In this document: positions 18,137 to 27,492 of the stretch, one piece after another | Position numbering within the stretch: the stretch's first letter is position 1 | How the letters are laid out: each line of letters starts with the position of its first letter | From: CAYSCW01 sp964429795 | Lineage (GTDB): Bacteria; Acidobacteriota; Aminicenantia; Aminicenantales; Aminicenantaceae | Assembly (NCBI GenBank): GCA_964429795.1 | Contig: CAYSCW010000002.1 | Span: forward strand, 62,001 to 126,000 | DNA: 64,000 nt | Direction: 5' to 3' | The notes under the pieces: generated by a model | What the model was told of the DNA's origin: nothing | The model's input: only the letters and a program-made list of their open reading frames with translations | Databases searched by the model: none | Translations under genes and position numbers: made by a program

Positions 18137-19300
18137 GTGCCAAAGAAAAGGATTACTCAATTAGACAAGAGAAGAAGAGGTTACCTCAGAGACCTCCTCA
18201 GTAAAGATCCTAAAAAGCTTAGATTCTGTGTTCTGGGAGCAGGACACGGAGGTCTGGCTATGGCCGGACATCTGGGCTTGATGGGCTTCAGGGTCAATCT
18301 TTATAATCGAGGGGGAAACAAGATCCGCCCCGTGCATCACAGAAAAGGAATCAAGATCGAGGGAGAAATTCAAGGAATCGGAAAGATAGAACTCGCTTCA
18401 AGAAACATAGAGGAGTGCCTGGAGGGTGCGGAGGTCTTGATGGTTGTCATTCCCGCCAATGGCCACAGGTTCATCGCCCAAATTTGTGCTCCCCATCTAA
18501 AGGAGAATCAGATTATTATCCTCAACCCTGGCCGAACAGGTGGGGCCTTGGAGTTCTATCATGCTCTTAAAAAGGAAGGATTGAGTAAATTTCCTTTTTT
18601 GGCCGAGGCCCAGACATTCCTCTATACCTCCAGAGCCGTCGGCCCAGCTCAAGCCAAGATTTTTTCTATTAAGAACTCCGTTCCTCTGGCTACACTCCCC
18701 GCTTACTGGATTCCTGGAGTAGTAAAAGTTATCAACTGTGCCTTTCCTCAATTTGTGCCTGGGGATAACATCTTCAAGACAAGCTTTGACAACATCGGAG
18801 CGGTTTTTCATCCAGCTTTGACCGTCCTCAATGCCGCATGGATTGAAGAAACCCACGGAGATTTTGAGTATTATATTCAGGGAGCCAGTATATCTGTGGC
18901 CAAAGTGTTGGAAAAACTGGACAGAGAGAGACAGGATGTGGCCGCTGCGCTTGGAATCAAGGCCATGAGTGCCAGAAACTGGCTGTACACTGCCTACAGT
19001 GCCACGGGAAGAGACCTTTATGAGGCTATGCACGACAATCCAGGCTATGTAGGGATCAAAGCGCCAGACAGGCTTCACCATCGCTATATCAACGAAGACG
19101 TTCCTATGAGTCTTGTTCCGATAGCCTCTATCGGCAAAATGCTGGGTGTAAAAACGACAACAATCAACGCCATCATCCATATGGCCTCGATCATGAGAGA
19201 GGAGGATTACTGGGCAACAGGAAGAACCGTGGAGAGGCTAGGAATAAAGGGCATGTCCATTAGAGAAATCCGGCTCCTGGCTGTCACAGGAGAAATCTAA
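18137..19300 (+). CDS. NAD/NADP octopine/nopaline dehydrogenase family protein
   Basis: 387 residues. A basic N-terminal extension of about 28 residues precedes a Rossmann fold (CVLGAGHGGLAMAGHLG). The C-terminal helical domain is that of the opine dehydrogenase family: YTAYSATGRDLYEAM, then a stretch around YINEDVPMSLVPIASIG. Family members reductively condense an amino acid with a 2-oxoacid, or act on related substrates; ketopantoate-reductase-like enzymes share the fold. The actual substrate is unknown. The start codon is GTG with GGAGGAGG placed about nine bases upstream. The 171-bp upstream region is A/T-rich. The TldD/TldE genes follow 70 bases downstream. Confidence 0.82.
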   Translation: MPKKRITQLDKRRRGYLRDLLSKDPKKLRFCVLGAGHGGLAMAGHLGLMGFRVNLYNRGGNKIRPVHHRKGIKIEGEIQGIGKIELASRNIEECLEGAEVLMVVIPANGHRFIAQICAPHLKENQIIILNPGRTGGALEFYHALKKEGLSKFPFLAEAQTFLYTSRAVGPAQAKIFSIKNSVPLATLPAYWIPGVVKVINCAFPQFVPGDNIFKTSFDNIGAVFHPALTVLNAAWIEETHGDFEYYIQGASISVAKVLEKLDRERQDVAAALGIKAMSARNWLYTAYSATGRDLYEAMHDNPGYVGIKAPDRLHHRYINEDVPMSLVPIASIGKMLGVKTTTINAIIHMASIMREEDYWATGRTVERLGIKGMSIREIRLLAVTGEI

Positions 19301-19372
19301 GGTTTTTCTCAAAAAGAGATCTTATCATAACAGAATCTATCACTGAGCCTAAAATCATGATTCTTGGCTGCT

Positions 19373-20809
19373 ATGAAAATGAATAAATTCTCAACTCTGA
19401 ACTCTGAAAAGACATTCCCTCTCAGCAAGAGAGACATTCACAACATTTTGGAGTTAGTTCTTTGTCTTGGAGCTGATTTTTCAGAGATATTTTTCGAGCA
19501 TAGAATCCACAGCTTTATCCACATGGAAGAGGATATCATCAAGGAGACTTCAGAGAGTATTGTCTGTGGCTTGGGAATCCGGGCCATTCATCAAGACAGA
19601 ACAGGTTATGGATACACCAACGATCTTGCCCAGGAAAAAATTAAAAAAGCCGCTTTAACCGCAGCAGCCATCGCTGATAAGAAGTCGAAAAGCCATACTG
19701 CACCTTTTTCTCCTCTTATTACGTTACATAATTTCTACCCTATATCCCGCTTTCCCCACCAGGAACCGTTGGAAGAAAAAATCGCTCTGGTCAACAGAGC
19801 TTATTCTTCTGCTCAGAATTTCGATCAAAGGATCAAGAAGATCAAGGTTATATTTTCCGATTCAACCCAGTCTATCACTGTGGCCAACTCAGAGGGAGTG
19901 CTGGTTTCAGATCGGCGCCCTCTGGTTAAATTGACATGCCTGACCATCGCCGAAAAAAAAGGCAGAAGAGAGGCGGGCTATTGTGGTGGCGGAGGGAGAG
20001 TGAGCCTTGATTATTTTCAAGAGAGGCTGACTCCAGAGGAGATAGGACAGGAGGCTTCGAAAGAGGCCCTTCTTCTTCTGGAAGCAGCCGAGCCACCTGC
20101 TGGGGAAATGCCGGTTGTGCTTGCTCCGGGCCACAGCGGAGTATTGATCCATGAAGCTGTAGGGCATCTTCTTGAAGCTGATTTTAACCGGAAGAAAACA
20201 TCTGTTTTCTGGGACAAGATGGGAAAGATGGTAGGGTCGAGTCAACTAAATATCTTTGATGACCCGACTATTCCCTTCTTCCGAGGCTCCTACAATGTCG
20301 ATGATGAAGGCACTTTTCCTGAGAAGACAGTGCTCATCCAAAGGGGAAGGCTGGTCGGCATGTTGCAGGACCGGCTCTCAGCCAAAGTGATGCACATGGC
20401 AGCCACAGGGCATGGTCGGAGGCAGGACTTCACAAATATCCCTCTGCCACGGATGAGCAATACCTATGTGGATAGAGGAGAACATGATCCCGAGGAGATC
20501 ATTCGCTCAGTCAAGAGAGGATTTTATGCCCATAGGTTTCAGGGTGGTCAGGTGGAAGACTCAGGTAAGTTCACCTTTACTGTAAGCTCAGGATCCCTGA
20601 TTGAAGAAGGAAGATTGACTGCGCCGGTCAAACAGGCCACTCTTATCGGAACCAATGTTGACATCCTGAAAAAGATTGAGATGCTTGGCTCTGATCTTGA
20701 ATTCGGCTTACAGACAGGAACATGCGGTAAAGAAGGCCAAGTTGTTCCTGTCAACGACGGTTGTCCGACCATCAAGATTTCGAGGATGACAGTGGGAGGA
20801 CGTCGATGA
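19373..20809 (+). CDS. tldD: TldD metalloprotease subunit
   Basis: Metalloprotease subunit of the TldD/TldE(PmbA) heterodimer, which trims unfolded peptides (known from microcin B17 maturation and CcdA degradation in E. coli). The zinc motif HEAVGH is at about residues 260-265 in LIHEAVGHLLEADF, and a cysteine-containing C-terminal segment (GTCGKEGQ) supplies the third ligand region. About 478 residues from the ATG at 19373. Neither that start nor the TTG at 19364 has a clear ribosome site. The stop overlaps the start of tldE by four bases, so the two subunits are coupled, as expected for a 1:1 complex. Confidence 0.92.
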   Translation: MKMNKFSTLNSEKTFPLSKRDIHNILELVLCLGADFSEIFFEHRIHSFIHMEEDIIKETSESIVCGLGIRAIHQDRTGYGYTNDLAQEKIKKAALTAAAIADKKSKSHTAPFSPLITLHNFYPISRFPHQEPLEEKIALVNRAYSSAQNFDQRIKKIKVIFSDSTQSITVANSEGVLVSDRRPLVKLTCLTIAEKKGRREAGYCGGGGRVSLDYFQERLTPEEIGQEASKEALLLLEAAEPPAGEMPVVLAPGHSGVLIHEAVGHLLEADFNRKKTSVFWDKMGKMVGSSQLNIFDDPTIPFFRGSYNVDDEGTFPEKTVLIQRGRLVGMLQDRLSAKVMHMAATGHGRRQDFTNIPLPRMSNTYVDRGEHDPEEIIRSVKRGFYAHRFQGGQVEDSGKFTFTVSSGSLIEEGRLTAPVKQATLIGTNVDILKKIEMLGSDLEFGLQTGTCGKEGQVVPVNDGCPTIKISRMTVGGRR

Positions 20810-22152
20810 GAGAAAAAAGAGAAAGATCTGTTCTGATGGGAATGGCCGAAGGTCTGGTGGCTTTAGGGAAAGCTCACGGAGCCGACGAATGTGAAATCAC
20901 CATCGTCGACGCTGATGAATTCAATGTCGATGTGAGGCTCGGTGAGATTGAAAATCTGGTGGAAGCAGGCTCCAGGTCATTGAACCTCAGGGTGATCAAA
21001 GATAAAAAGACGGCATCTGTCACATCTTTTGACCTGTCGCGGGAAACACTTCACCGCCTCATAATAAGCGCTATCAAGAGAGCCGAGCTTTCCAGCACTG
21101 ATGAATTCTCTGGTCTTCCCTCCCTTCCTCGAAAAGAGGTGGATATTACTGCACTTGAGCTTTATGATCCTGAAATTCCGGCACTCTCTCCGAGAAAGAA
21201 AATTTCTCTTGCTCTCCAGACAGAAAAGATTGCTCTTTCCCATAAAGGAATCACAAATTCCCATGGAGCGAGCTTTGAAACCAGAGAAATCAGGACTCTG
21301 CTGGCGAATTCCAACGGATTTCTCCAAGAATATAAGGAAACTTTTTGTAGCCTCAGTGTTGGCCTTCAGGCCGGGGAGACAGACTCGAGGGTTGAGGATT
21401 TCTGGTTCTGCGCAAAACGCAACTTTCATGAGCTTGATACTCCTGAGGACATCGCCCAGAAGGCCGTTACCCGCACTCTTCGACTGATCAATCCGAGAAA
21501 AATAAGAACTCAGCCTGCTTCTGTCATCTTTGAACCACTGATGACTTCTTGGCTTCTGGGTTTCCTCTTTACCTGTGTCTCTGGAACCTCGATCTACCAG
21601 AAGGCTTCCTTCTTGGTTGATAAATTGAGAGAAAAGATCGCTTGTGACAATGTCAATGTCTATGACCATGGTCTCCTCCCCTCAAAATTAGGAACCAGGC
21701 CCTTTGATGGAGAAGGAACTCCCTCTCAGAGGACTACAGTAATAGAAAAGGGCGTCCTGAACAATTACCTCTGCAACACCTATGCCGCACGGAAGCTCAA
21801 ACTCAAATCCACTGGAAATTCTGAAGGAAAAGACGTCGGGCCCACCAATTTTTATTTCCAAGCCGGAAAACTGACACCTGAGAAGATCATAGCCTCCATG
21901 GATAAGGGATTGATCTTGGTCAGAACCATCGGTCTTGGCCTCAATCCCATCACCGGAGATATTTCCCGAGGCGCATTTGGACTCTGGGTGGAAAAAGGAG
22001 AAGTAATCTATCCCGTCTCAGAAATAACCATTTCTGGTAATCTGAGTGAGATCTTGAATAATATTGAAGCAGTGGGAGAGGATCTGGAATTCCGTAGTCC
22101 TTTTTCTGGACCAACAGTCAAAGTGGGAGAATTAATGATAGCTGGCGAATAA
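20806..22152 (+). CDS. pmbA: TldE/PmbA subunit
   Basis: Non-catalytic partner of TldD, 448 residues from the ATG at 20806. That start overlaps the tldD stop as ATGA and follows a GGGAGG ribosome site. An open frame extending to 20761 exists but would overlap tldD. The protein lacks the HExxxH zinc motif, as PmbA does, and carries the shared fold with NNYLCNTYAARKL and a GDISRGAFGLWVEKGE segment. The tldD-tldE adjacency supports a functional heterodimer. No peptide precursor gene for a microcin-like product was seen nearby. Confidence 0.92.
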   Translation: MREKRERSVLMGMAEGLVALGKAHGADECEITIVDADEFNVDVRLGEIENLVEAGSRSLNLRVIKDKKTASVTSFDLSRETLHRLIISAIKRAELSSTDEFSGLPSLPRKEVDITALELYDPEIPALSPRKKISLALQTEKIALSHKGITNSHGASFETREIRTLLANSNGFLQEYKETFCSLSVGLQAGETDSRVEDFWFCAKRNFHELDTPEDIAQKAVTRTLRLINPRKIRTQPASVIFEPLMTSWLLGFLFTCVSGTSIYQKASFLVDKLREKIACDNVNVYDHGLLPSKLGTRPFDGEGTPSQRTTVIEKGVLNNYLCNTYAARKLKLKSTGNSEGKDVGPTNFYFQAGKLTPEKIIASMDKGLILVRTIGLGLNPITGDISRGAFGLWVEKGEVIYPVSEITISGNLSEILNNIEAVGEDLEFRSPFSGPTVKVGELMIAGE

Positions 22153-22180
22153 GATATTTTTTCTCCTCATCAAAAAGATC

Positions 22181-22756
22181 TCAGTACTTATTAAAATGGA
22201 TTATATCCTCCAGTTTCCTCTTGGGCACATGGAGCCTTCCCTCTTCGTCCTTCCAATACTTAATGGTATCCTCCATTTCATCTAGAAGAGGTTTTTCAGC
22301 AGGATATCCCATAGCGATGATGGAGTCGATGTTATAATGATCTGGAATATTGAGAACTTGATGAACTTTAGATCTGTCGATGGAGATCACCCAGCAACTT
22401 CCGATACCCTCTGCCCAAGCCGTCAGGAGTATGTTTTCGATAGCTGCCCCTGCGTCTCGCTCAAAACCCCTAACTCTGATCTTTGTGTTGATGAGAACGA
22501 CGATATAGGCGACTGGCTCCTTTCCATGCTTGGGATTGCCCTCTGGGGCAATGTAAGCAGCCCAATGCAGACAGGAAAAGATCTTCTCCCTCATTTCCTC
22601 ATCGTCCACAACAATAAATTCTAAAGGCTGCAGGTTAGCCGCGGAGGGAGCTAACCTTGCTGCATTAACCAGCTTTTTCAGAGCCTCTTTAGGGATAGGC
22701 TCTCTCTTAAACTGGCGGATCGTCCTTCTTGAAGTAATCAGATCATAAAGCGTCAT
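22181..22756 (-). CDS. Nitroreductase-family FMN protein
   Basis: 191 residues, typical of the NfsA/FRase-like nitroreductase fold. The FMN-binding start SRRTIRQF and the LAPSAANLQPLEFIVV block are clear, and GIGSCWVI supplies the dimer/FMN contact. A GAGGGAAC ribosome site precedes the ATG. It converges on pmbA with 28 bases between the stops. The decayed DUF362 gene lies 22 bases upstream in the same direction, suggesting a former redox operon. The natural substrate is unknown. Confidence 0.85.
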   Translation of the reverse strand: MTLYDLITSRRTIRQFKREPIPKEALKKLVNAARLAPSAANLQPLEFIVVDDEEMREKIFSCLHWAAYIAPEGNPKHGKEPVAYIVVLINTKIRVRGFERDAGAAIENILLTAWAEGIGSCWVISIDRSKVHQVLNIPDHYNIDSIIAMGYPAEKPLLDEMEDTIKYWKDEEGRLHVPKRKLEDIIHFNKY

Positions 22757-22778
22757 GATTGTTCCCTCCAGTTAAGAT

Positions 22779-23360
22779 TTATCCCTGAGCCAATATCTTT
22801 CTCAGTTTCTCAGCATATTCCTGACTTTTTTTATCAGGAGTGAGGAATTCGATCTGGTCTGGCGACGAAATGCCCAGACCCAATTCAACTGCTCTGGCTA
22901 TCTGTTCTTGTTCAAATATCTTCCGTCCCATGATGGCCTGGTTGGAGCCCAAGTCTTTCAATACGGCTATGCTGACAGCATCGATAGCCACCCGATCGTC
23001 ACCAGCCAGAAAGATATTGGCCTCTTTTCTCTCCCCTTTCATCGGGCCTCTATCCACAAAAACTTCCAATCCATCAAGAACAATCAATTGAGGTTTATAC
23101 CCCAGGTTTATTTCAGCAATCATTTTCCGCATGTCCGGTGAACGATGGAATTCCCGTTTATTCTTCATGGAAGAATATTCAAAGATTTCCAGCACATTTC
23201 GGATTCCTTCTTCCCGCTCCTGGGTTTTGCAGATAGCAATTTTTGCCATTTTTTTCTAGCCAAATGAGGCTAGATCCAGACCGGAAAGGCAGGCTAAACC
23301 GAAGAACGACCCTTTGATGAACTGACGTCTGTCGATAGTCGATCTCATGGAAGTGGTCAT
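22779..23360 (-). pseudogene. Decayed Tat-exported DUF362 family protein
   Basis: A disrupted gene. Reading starts at ATG 23360 after a GAGGAGAGGAG ribosome site and gives a Tat signal (DRRQFIKGSFFG) that stops at an in-frame TAG (23258-23256). The same frame continues as KK and then ATG 23249, followed by 156 residues that begin KIAICKTQEREEG, the usual DUF362 N-terminal segment. After about 30 residues the sequence jumps to the family's C-terminal half (KPQLIVLDGLEVFVDRGP, then DDRVAIDAVSIAVL). The central region that normally holds KxNxV-type motifs and the metal-proximal residues is missing. So there is both a premature amber codon and an internal deletion. A short cytoplasmic product from 23249 might still be made but is unlikely to be active. 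Confidence 0.72.
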
Positions 23361-23448
23361 CACTCCTCTCCTCTTATCCCCTATTCGGCTGAGTATAAGG
23401 CATTCACTTTTTCTATTTTTATACATTCATCCAGAGAATACAATCGTT

Positions 23449-23886
23449 TTATATCCTGCTCGCCACCCAGAGGGCAAAATCTGTCTCAGGCATGGCTCCT
23501 GTGGTTCTGGCGATTTCTGTTGCCTTGCGCATGATCAGGAATGTGGGCACTCCTTGCACACCGAATGCCGCTCCCATGTCAAGATGCAGGTTTATGTTGA
23601 TTCTCAAAACCATAAGATCGCCTGCTCTCCTTACTGCCAGGTTTTTGACCACCGGATGCATCATGTGACAGGGAGCGCAAGTGGGCGAGTAAAAGTCCAC
23701 CAGAATAGGAAGGGAAGATTTTTGTATGAGGCTATAGACCTGCTGAGGTCCTGGTTCGAGGACTGATCCAGGATTGGGAAGCACATTTTTGCATCGGCCA
23801 CAAACCACCTTTTTTCCTGATGAAGCGAACGGATAATAATTGGTTGTTCCACAATGGAAGCAACTGACCTTGACTTTTTCTGCCAA
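23449..23886 (-). CDS. Thioredoxin 2-like protein with N-terminal zinc finger and CAPC active site
   Basis: 145 residues. An N-terminal treble-clef-like zinc site is formed by C9, C12, C29 and C32, as in TrxC (thioredoxin 2). The thioredoxin fold follows with the redox motif C70-A-P-C73 in place of the usual CGPC, and the cis-proline segment GVPTFLI. It starts at a TTG codon preceded by AAGGCGGA. Acts as a cytoplasmic disulfide reductase; the CAPC motif would be expected to shift the redox potential somewhat. It sits between the DUF362 remnant and the tricorn-type protease, with no firm functional link. Confidence 0.88.
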   Translation of the reverse strand: MAEKVKVSCFHCGTTNYYPFASSGKKVVCGRCKNVLPNPGSVLEPGPQQVYSLIQKSSLPILVDFYSPTCAPCHMMHPVVKNLAVRRAGDLMVLRININLHLDMGAAFGVQGVPTFLIMRKATEIARTTGAMPETDFALWVASRI

Positions 23887-23937
23887 TTAATCCGCCTTCA
23901 TTAATGGCTATCTGACTTTGTTAAAGAGTGCCTATCC

Positions 23938-26900
23938 CTATTTTATTTTCTTGGGATAGGGAGGAATTTTGGGAATTTCTTTCTCTTGTGTTTTCAGCTC
24001 TTCCAGGATAACTTCGATAGCCTTGTTTAGCTGCTCATCGATTCCAGCAAATTCTTTAGCTGGATCATTATCCACATAGATGTCAGGCTCAACGCCTTTT
24101 CCTTCGATGATCCATTCTTTTCCATCCAGGCTGTAGGAAGCAAATTCGGGTTTCATCAGAAAGCCTCCATCCAAAAGAGGCAGGGGACCACGGATACCGA
24201 CTACACCGCCCCATGTCCTTTTCCCGATCAGTTTTCCGAGTTTATACTGGCGGAAGCGATAAGGAAAGATATCTCCATCTGAAGCCGAAAATTCGTCGAT
24301 CAGACAAACCTTAGGACCCATCATCACCTCTTCAGGATCTGGTTGCGGAGTGGTATCCCGAGACATGCCGATCATCGCTGCCTCTCGGCGAAGGCGCTCG
24401 ATGAGCATTGGAGACACACTTCCCCCACCATTGCCCCGAACATCGATAATCAAAGCCTTCTTGCGCAGCTGAGGGTAAAAATGTTTCACGAATTCATTCA
24501 ATCCTGTGGTTGACATATCCGGGACATGGATGTAGCCAACCTTTCCGTCTGTGGCTTTGTTGACTTTATCGATATTGTTCTCAACCCAGTTATAATAGTA
24601 TAAAGAGAGCTCATCTTTGAGCGGAATCACAACGACTTCCCGGCTCCCCTTCTCCTCTGGTATTGAATTTACGCGGAGAGTGACTTGTTTGCCTTCAGTA
24701 TCGAATAAGGCTTCATACATGTCGGTCATGGTGTTAGTAGGTTTTCCTTGGAGAGCCAAGATATAATCACCCTCCTTGATGTTGACCCCAATCTCTGTCA
24801 AAGGCGAACGGAGATTCTTGTCCCAGTTTTCTCCCTTAAGGATCTTGGTGACTTGATAATAGCCAGATTTTTCATCTTTCTTGAATTGAGCACCGAGCAT
24901 TCCCACATTGATTCTCTTGGGCTGAGGCATATCTCCACCTCCTACATAGGTGTGACCGACATTCAACTCTCCGACCATCTCTCCTATAACATATGTCAGA
25001 TCAGCCCTGTGATGGACAGCCTGGGCCAAAGGTTCGTAGCGCCGTCTCATCTCTTCCCAGTCCACTCCATGCATATCGGGAGCGTAGAAAAAGTATTTCA
25101 TCTGCCGCCAGCATTCGTTGAATATCTGATTCCATTCCTCTCTCAAGTTTAACTTCACCTCCATTTGAGAAAGATCCAGCTTTTCCTTCAGCTTGATTGG
25201 CGCTTGGGGGAGATCTATGATGGCGTAAGAATTCTCCTGAGAGACAAGAATCTTTTTCTGATCGGCGGAAATCTCGTAACCATTGATTTCGCCAAGGTCG
25301 GTTTCTTTCTGGTTTTTCAAATCATACATGAGGAGAGAAGCTTTTTTCTCCCTGTCCTCTCTCTTCATATAATAGATCTTGTCTCCCACCGAGGTGACAT
25401 CCCCGTAATTCGCTGTCTCAACAGGGAGGCTTATGATACGGTCTTTAAGCCCCTCTGGATCGACTTTTATGCTCATTTTTTCTTTCTTCTCGGCTTTAGG
25501 TTCAGTCTTGTCCGTCGTGGTTTCCTTGACTTCCTTCACGTCCACTTCGTCACTTTTTGGTTCAAAAGGGGATTTTTCGTCTTTGGAAAGCGTGACAAGA
25601 TAAACTCTGGCCATGGAAAGATAGGCATAATTCCACTCTGTTCGGCTGTAGATGGGGTTGAAGTCCCGGTCAGAAACAAAGAAGAGATATTTTCCTTCTG
25701 AATGAAAGGAAGGCCGATAGGATGAGTACCAGCCATCTGTCACTTCATGAGTCTTTTTTGTGCTGCAGTTGTAAAGATAGATCATGGGCATCATCTTTTC
25801 TTCCGGTTTGGCATAGGCGATCCAGTTGGAATCCGGAGACCAAGCGTAATCTCTTATCTCCCATCGCCTGGCTCTTGCTACTTCCATCACATTTTTGGTT
25901 TCAATATCTACATAATTAAGCCGCAGGAGTTTATCAGCCCAGAGGATCTTTTTGGAATCCGGAGACCAATAGATCTGGTATTTGTAAGTATCAGCTCCCT
26001 GGGTAATCTGCATGGGGGATCCTGAAGCATCCTGGGCTAGAATATAGATTTCATCCTCACCGCTTCGATCAGAAATAAAGGCGATCCATTTTCCGTCTGG
26101 GGACCATTTGGAGTTTCTCTCATGAACTCCTGATGTGTTGGTCAAATTGCGTATGTTGCCATGTTGTACTGGAACGGTGAAAATTTCTCCGCGTGCCCCG
26201 AAGAGTGCCCGTTTCCCATCCGGCGAAATTTCATAGTTAGTGATCTTGTCTTTGACATTGATGATCTTGTTTCGGCTTGTATAGTGGTCATCTGAAATCA
26301 TGATGGGCACTTTTTGGGCCGTTTCCTTCTCCAGGTCAAACCGGTAAATAAAACCTCCGTATTCGAACACAATGGCTCTGGGGCCCAGGGAAGGAAACTT
26401 GATGTCAAACTCTTTAAAATCAGTGAGTTTGCGTGTTTCACGGCTTTCGAGGTCATAGACATAAAAGTTCATTCTTTTTTCTTCATCGCGATCTGAAAGG
26501 AAATAAATCCTGTTTCCGCTCCACATGGGTATGATATCTTGAGCAAGATTATTGGTGATGTTTTCGACTTTTCTGGTAGTAAAGTCATAGATCCAGATGT
26601 CATCTGCCATGCCTCCCCGGTAACGCTTCCAGGTTCTGAATTCACGAAAGACACGATTGTAGGCCATTTTCTTGTCGTCCGCAGAAAAAGAGCAAAATCC
26701 CCCTCGAGGAACTGGCAATTGCACGGGTAGGCTACCCGTTATGGAGGCCAGATACAACTGTCCGTTAAAAGGATTCCAATCTCGCATCCGAGAACGGAAG
26801 ACAATGTGGGTGTTATCATGGTACCATGTCATAACGATATTGTTCGGTCCCATTCGATCTGAAACATCATCTCGACTCAGGGTAGGTGTGTAGGTCAACC

Positions 26901-27207
26901 TTTTCGGTATCCCTCCATCTCGTGGGATAAGGTAAATTTCCCTGTTCCCGTCATACTCTCCAGTGAAGGCGATGTGTTTTCCATCCGGAGAAAAGCGGGC
27001 AAAAATTTCAAAGCCCTCATGAGTAGTTAGCTTCCTTGCCATTCCTCCTTCAGAAGCCACTGTGTAAAGATCGCCAGCAAAGGTAAACACGATTTGGTCC
27101 TCGAAGACAGCCGGAAAACGAAGAAGCCGTGCTTCTTGTGCGGCTGAGGAATAAAGACAAATAAAGGCCAAAAGGAGAATGATTGACATGAGAAATTTTG
27201 ATTTCAT
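23938..27207 (-). CDS. Exported tricorn-type S41 protease with WD40-like beta-propeller, PDZ and tail-specific protease domains
   Basis: 1089 residues from ATG 27207, chosen because AAAGGAGG sits just upstream and a signal peptide (hydrophobic 5-22, ending SAA) starts there. Residues of about 28-560 contain repeated PD40/WD40-like blades (many FSPDGKxIAF-type motifs). A Glu/Lys-rich linker (about 560-585) leads to a second propeller-like part. A PDZ domain follows at about 770-850. The C-terminal S41 core has RGNGGG and the nucleophile region EFSASDGD with S976, while H752 lies in NVGHTY. These match the His746/Ser965 pair of Thermoplasma tricorn in kind and spacing. It should degrade oligopeptides in the periplasm or outside. 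Its own promoter is at 27247-27275. Confidence 0.93.
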   Translation of the reverse strand: MKSKFLMSIILLLAFICLYSSAAQEARLLRFPAVFEDQIVFTFAGDLYTVASEGGMARKLTTHEGFEIFARFSPDGKHIAFTGEYDGNREIYLIPRDGGIPKRLTYTPTLSRDDVSDRMGPNNIVMTWYHDNTHIVFRSRMRDWNPFNGQLYLASITGSLPVQLPVPRGGFCSFSADDKKMAYNRVFREFRTWKRYRGGMADDIWIYDFTTRKVENITNNLAQDIIPMWSGNRIYFLSDRDEEKRMNFYVYDLESRETRKLTDFKEFDIKFPSLGPRAIVFEYGGFIYRFDLEKETAQKVPIMISDDHYTSRNKIINVKDKITNYEISPDGKRALFGARGEIFTVPVQHGNIRNLTNTSGVHERNSKWSPDGKWIAFISDRSGEDEIYILAQDASGSPMQITQGADTYKYQIYWSPDSKKILWADKLLRLNYVDIETKNVMEVARARRWEIRDYAWSPDSNWIAYAKPEEKMMPMIYLYNCSTKKTHEVTDGWYSSYRPSFHSEGKYLFFVSDRDFNPIYSRTEWNYAYLSMARVYLVTLSKDEKSPFEPKSDEVDVKEVKETTTDKTEPKAEKKEKMSIKVDPEGLKDRIISLPVETANYGDVTSVGDKIYYMKREDREKKASLLMYDLKNQKETDLGEINGYEISADQKKILVSQENSYAIIDLPQAPIKLKEKLDLSQMEVKLNLREEWNQIFNECWRQMKYFFYAPDMHGVDWEEMRRRYEPLAQAVHHRADLTYVIGEMVGELNVGHTYVGGGDMPQPKRINVGMLGAQFKKDEKSGYYQVTKILKGENWDKNLRSPLTEIGVNIKEGDYILALQGKPTNTMTDMYEALFDTEGKQVTLRVNSIPEEKGSREVVVIPLKDELSLYYYNWVENNIDKVNKATDGKVGYIHVPDMSTTGLNEFVKHFYPQLRKKALIIDVRGNGGGSVSPMLIERLRREAAMIGMSRDTTPQPDPEEVMMGPKVCLIDEFSASDGDIFPYRFRQYKLGKLIGKRTWGGVVGIRGPLPLLDGGFLMKPEFASYSLDGKEWIIEGKGVEPDIYVDNDPAKEFAGIDEQLNKAIEVILEELKTQEKEIPKIPPYPKKIK

Positions 27208-27246
27208 TTTGCCTCCTTTTTTTTGACAGAAATCATGAAAAGATTG

Positions 27247-27275
27247 AATATAGCACATGCGCTATCTTCTCACAA
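27247..27275 (-). promoter_or_regulatory. Sigma70-like promoter of the tricorn-type protease
   Basis: On the minus strand TTGTGA (27275-27270), a 17-base spacer, then TATATT (27252-27247), preceded by TGTGC, which gives an extended -10. The leader is about 35 bases and contains the AAAGGAGG ribosome site. Confidence 0.6.
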
Positions 27276-27307
27276 GTGCATCAAGCGGCGTCCATCATTT
27301 AAACAGG

Positions 27308-27478
27308 GAAGCATCTTCCCTCAATAACTAATGATGAGGGATATAATCAGTCACAGCGCCTGTTCCCCTCCATCCTCGCCAAAGACCCTCCTTATACACC
27401 CCACTAGGGGCTTCGGATGTACAGTGACCGGCGCCTCACCAGCTAACTGGATGAAATATCTTCACTCATCACGGAAAT
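27308..27478 (-). repeat. Type B intergenic element
   Basis: One end reads AAGCATCTTCCCTCAATAAC with CTAATGATGAGGG. The middle has CCTCCATCCTCGCCAAAGAC and GGGCTTCGGATG. The other end reads GATGAAATATCTTCACTCAT then CACGGAAATG. It is inverted relative to the copies at 8829 and 13981. It occupies the first part of the 593-bp gap between divergent genes and abuts a type A copy. Confidence 0.65.
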
Positions 27479-27492
27479 GAAGACGCGAAAGT

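Noticed and set aside
22779..23360. Read-through of TAG as pyrrolysine in the DUF362 gene
   Set aside because: The protein also has an internal deletion of its central region, which fits gene decay better than a recoded stop, and no pyl genes are seen in the window.
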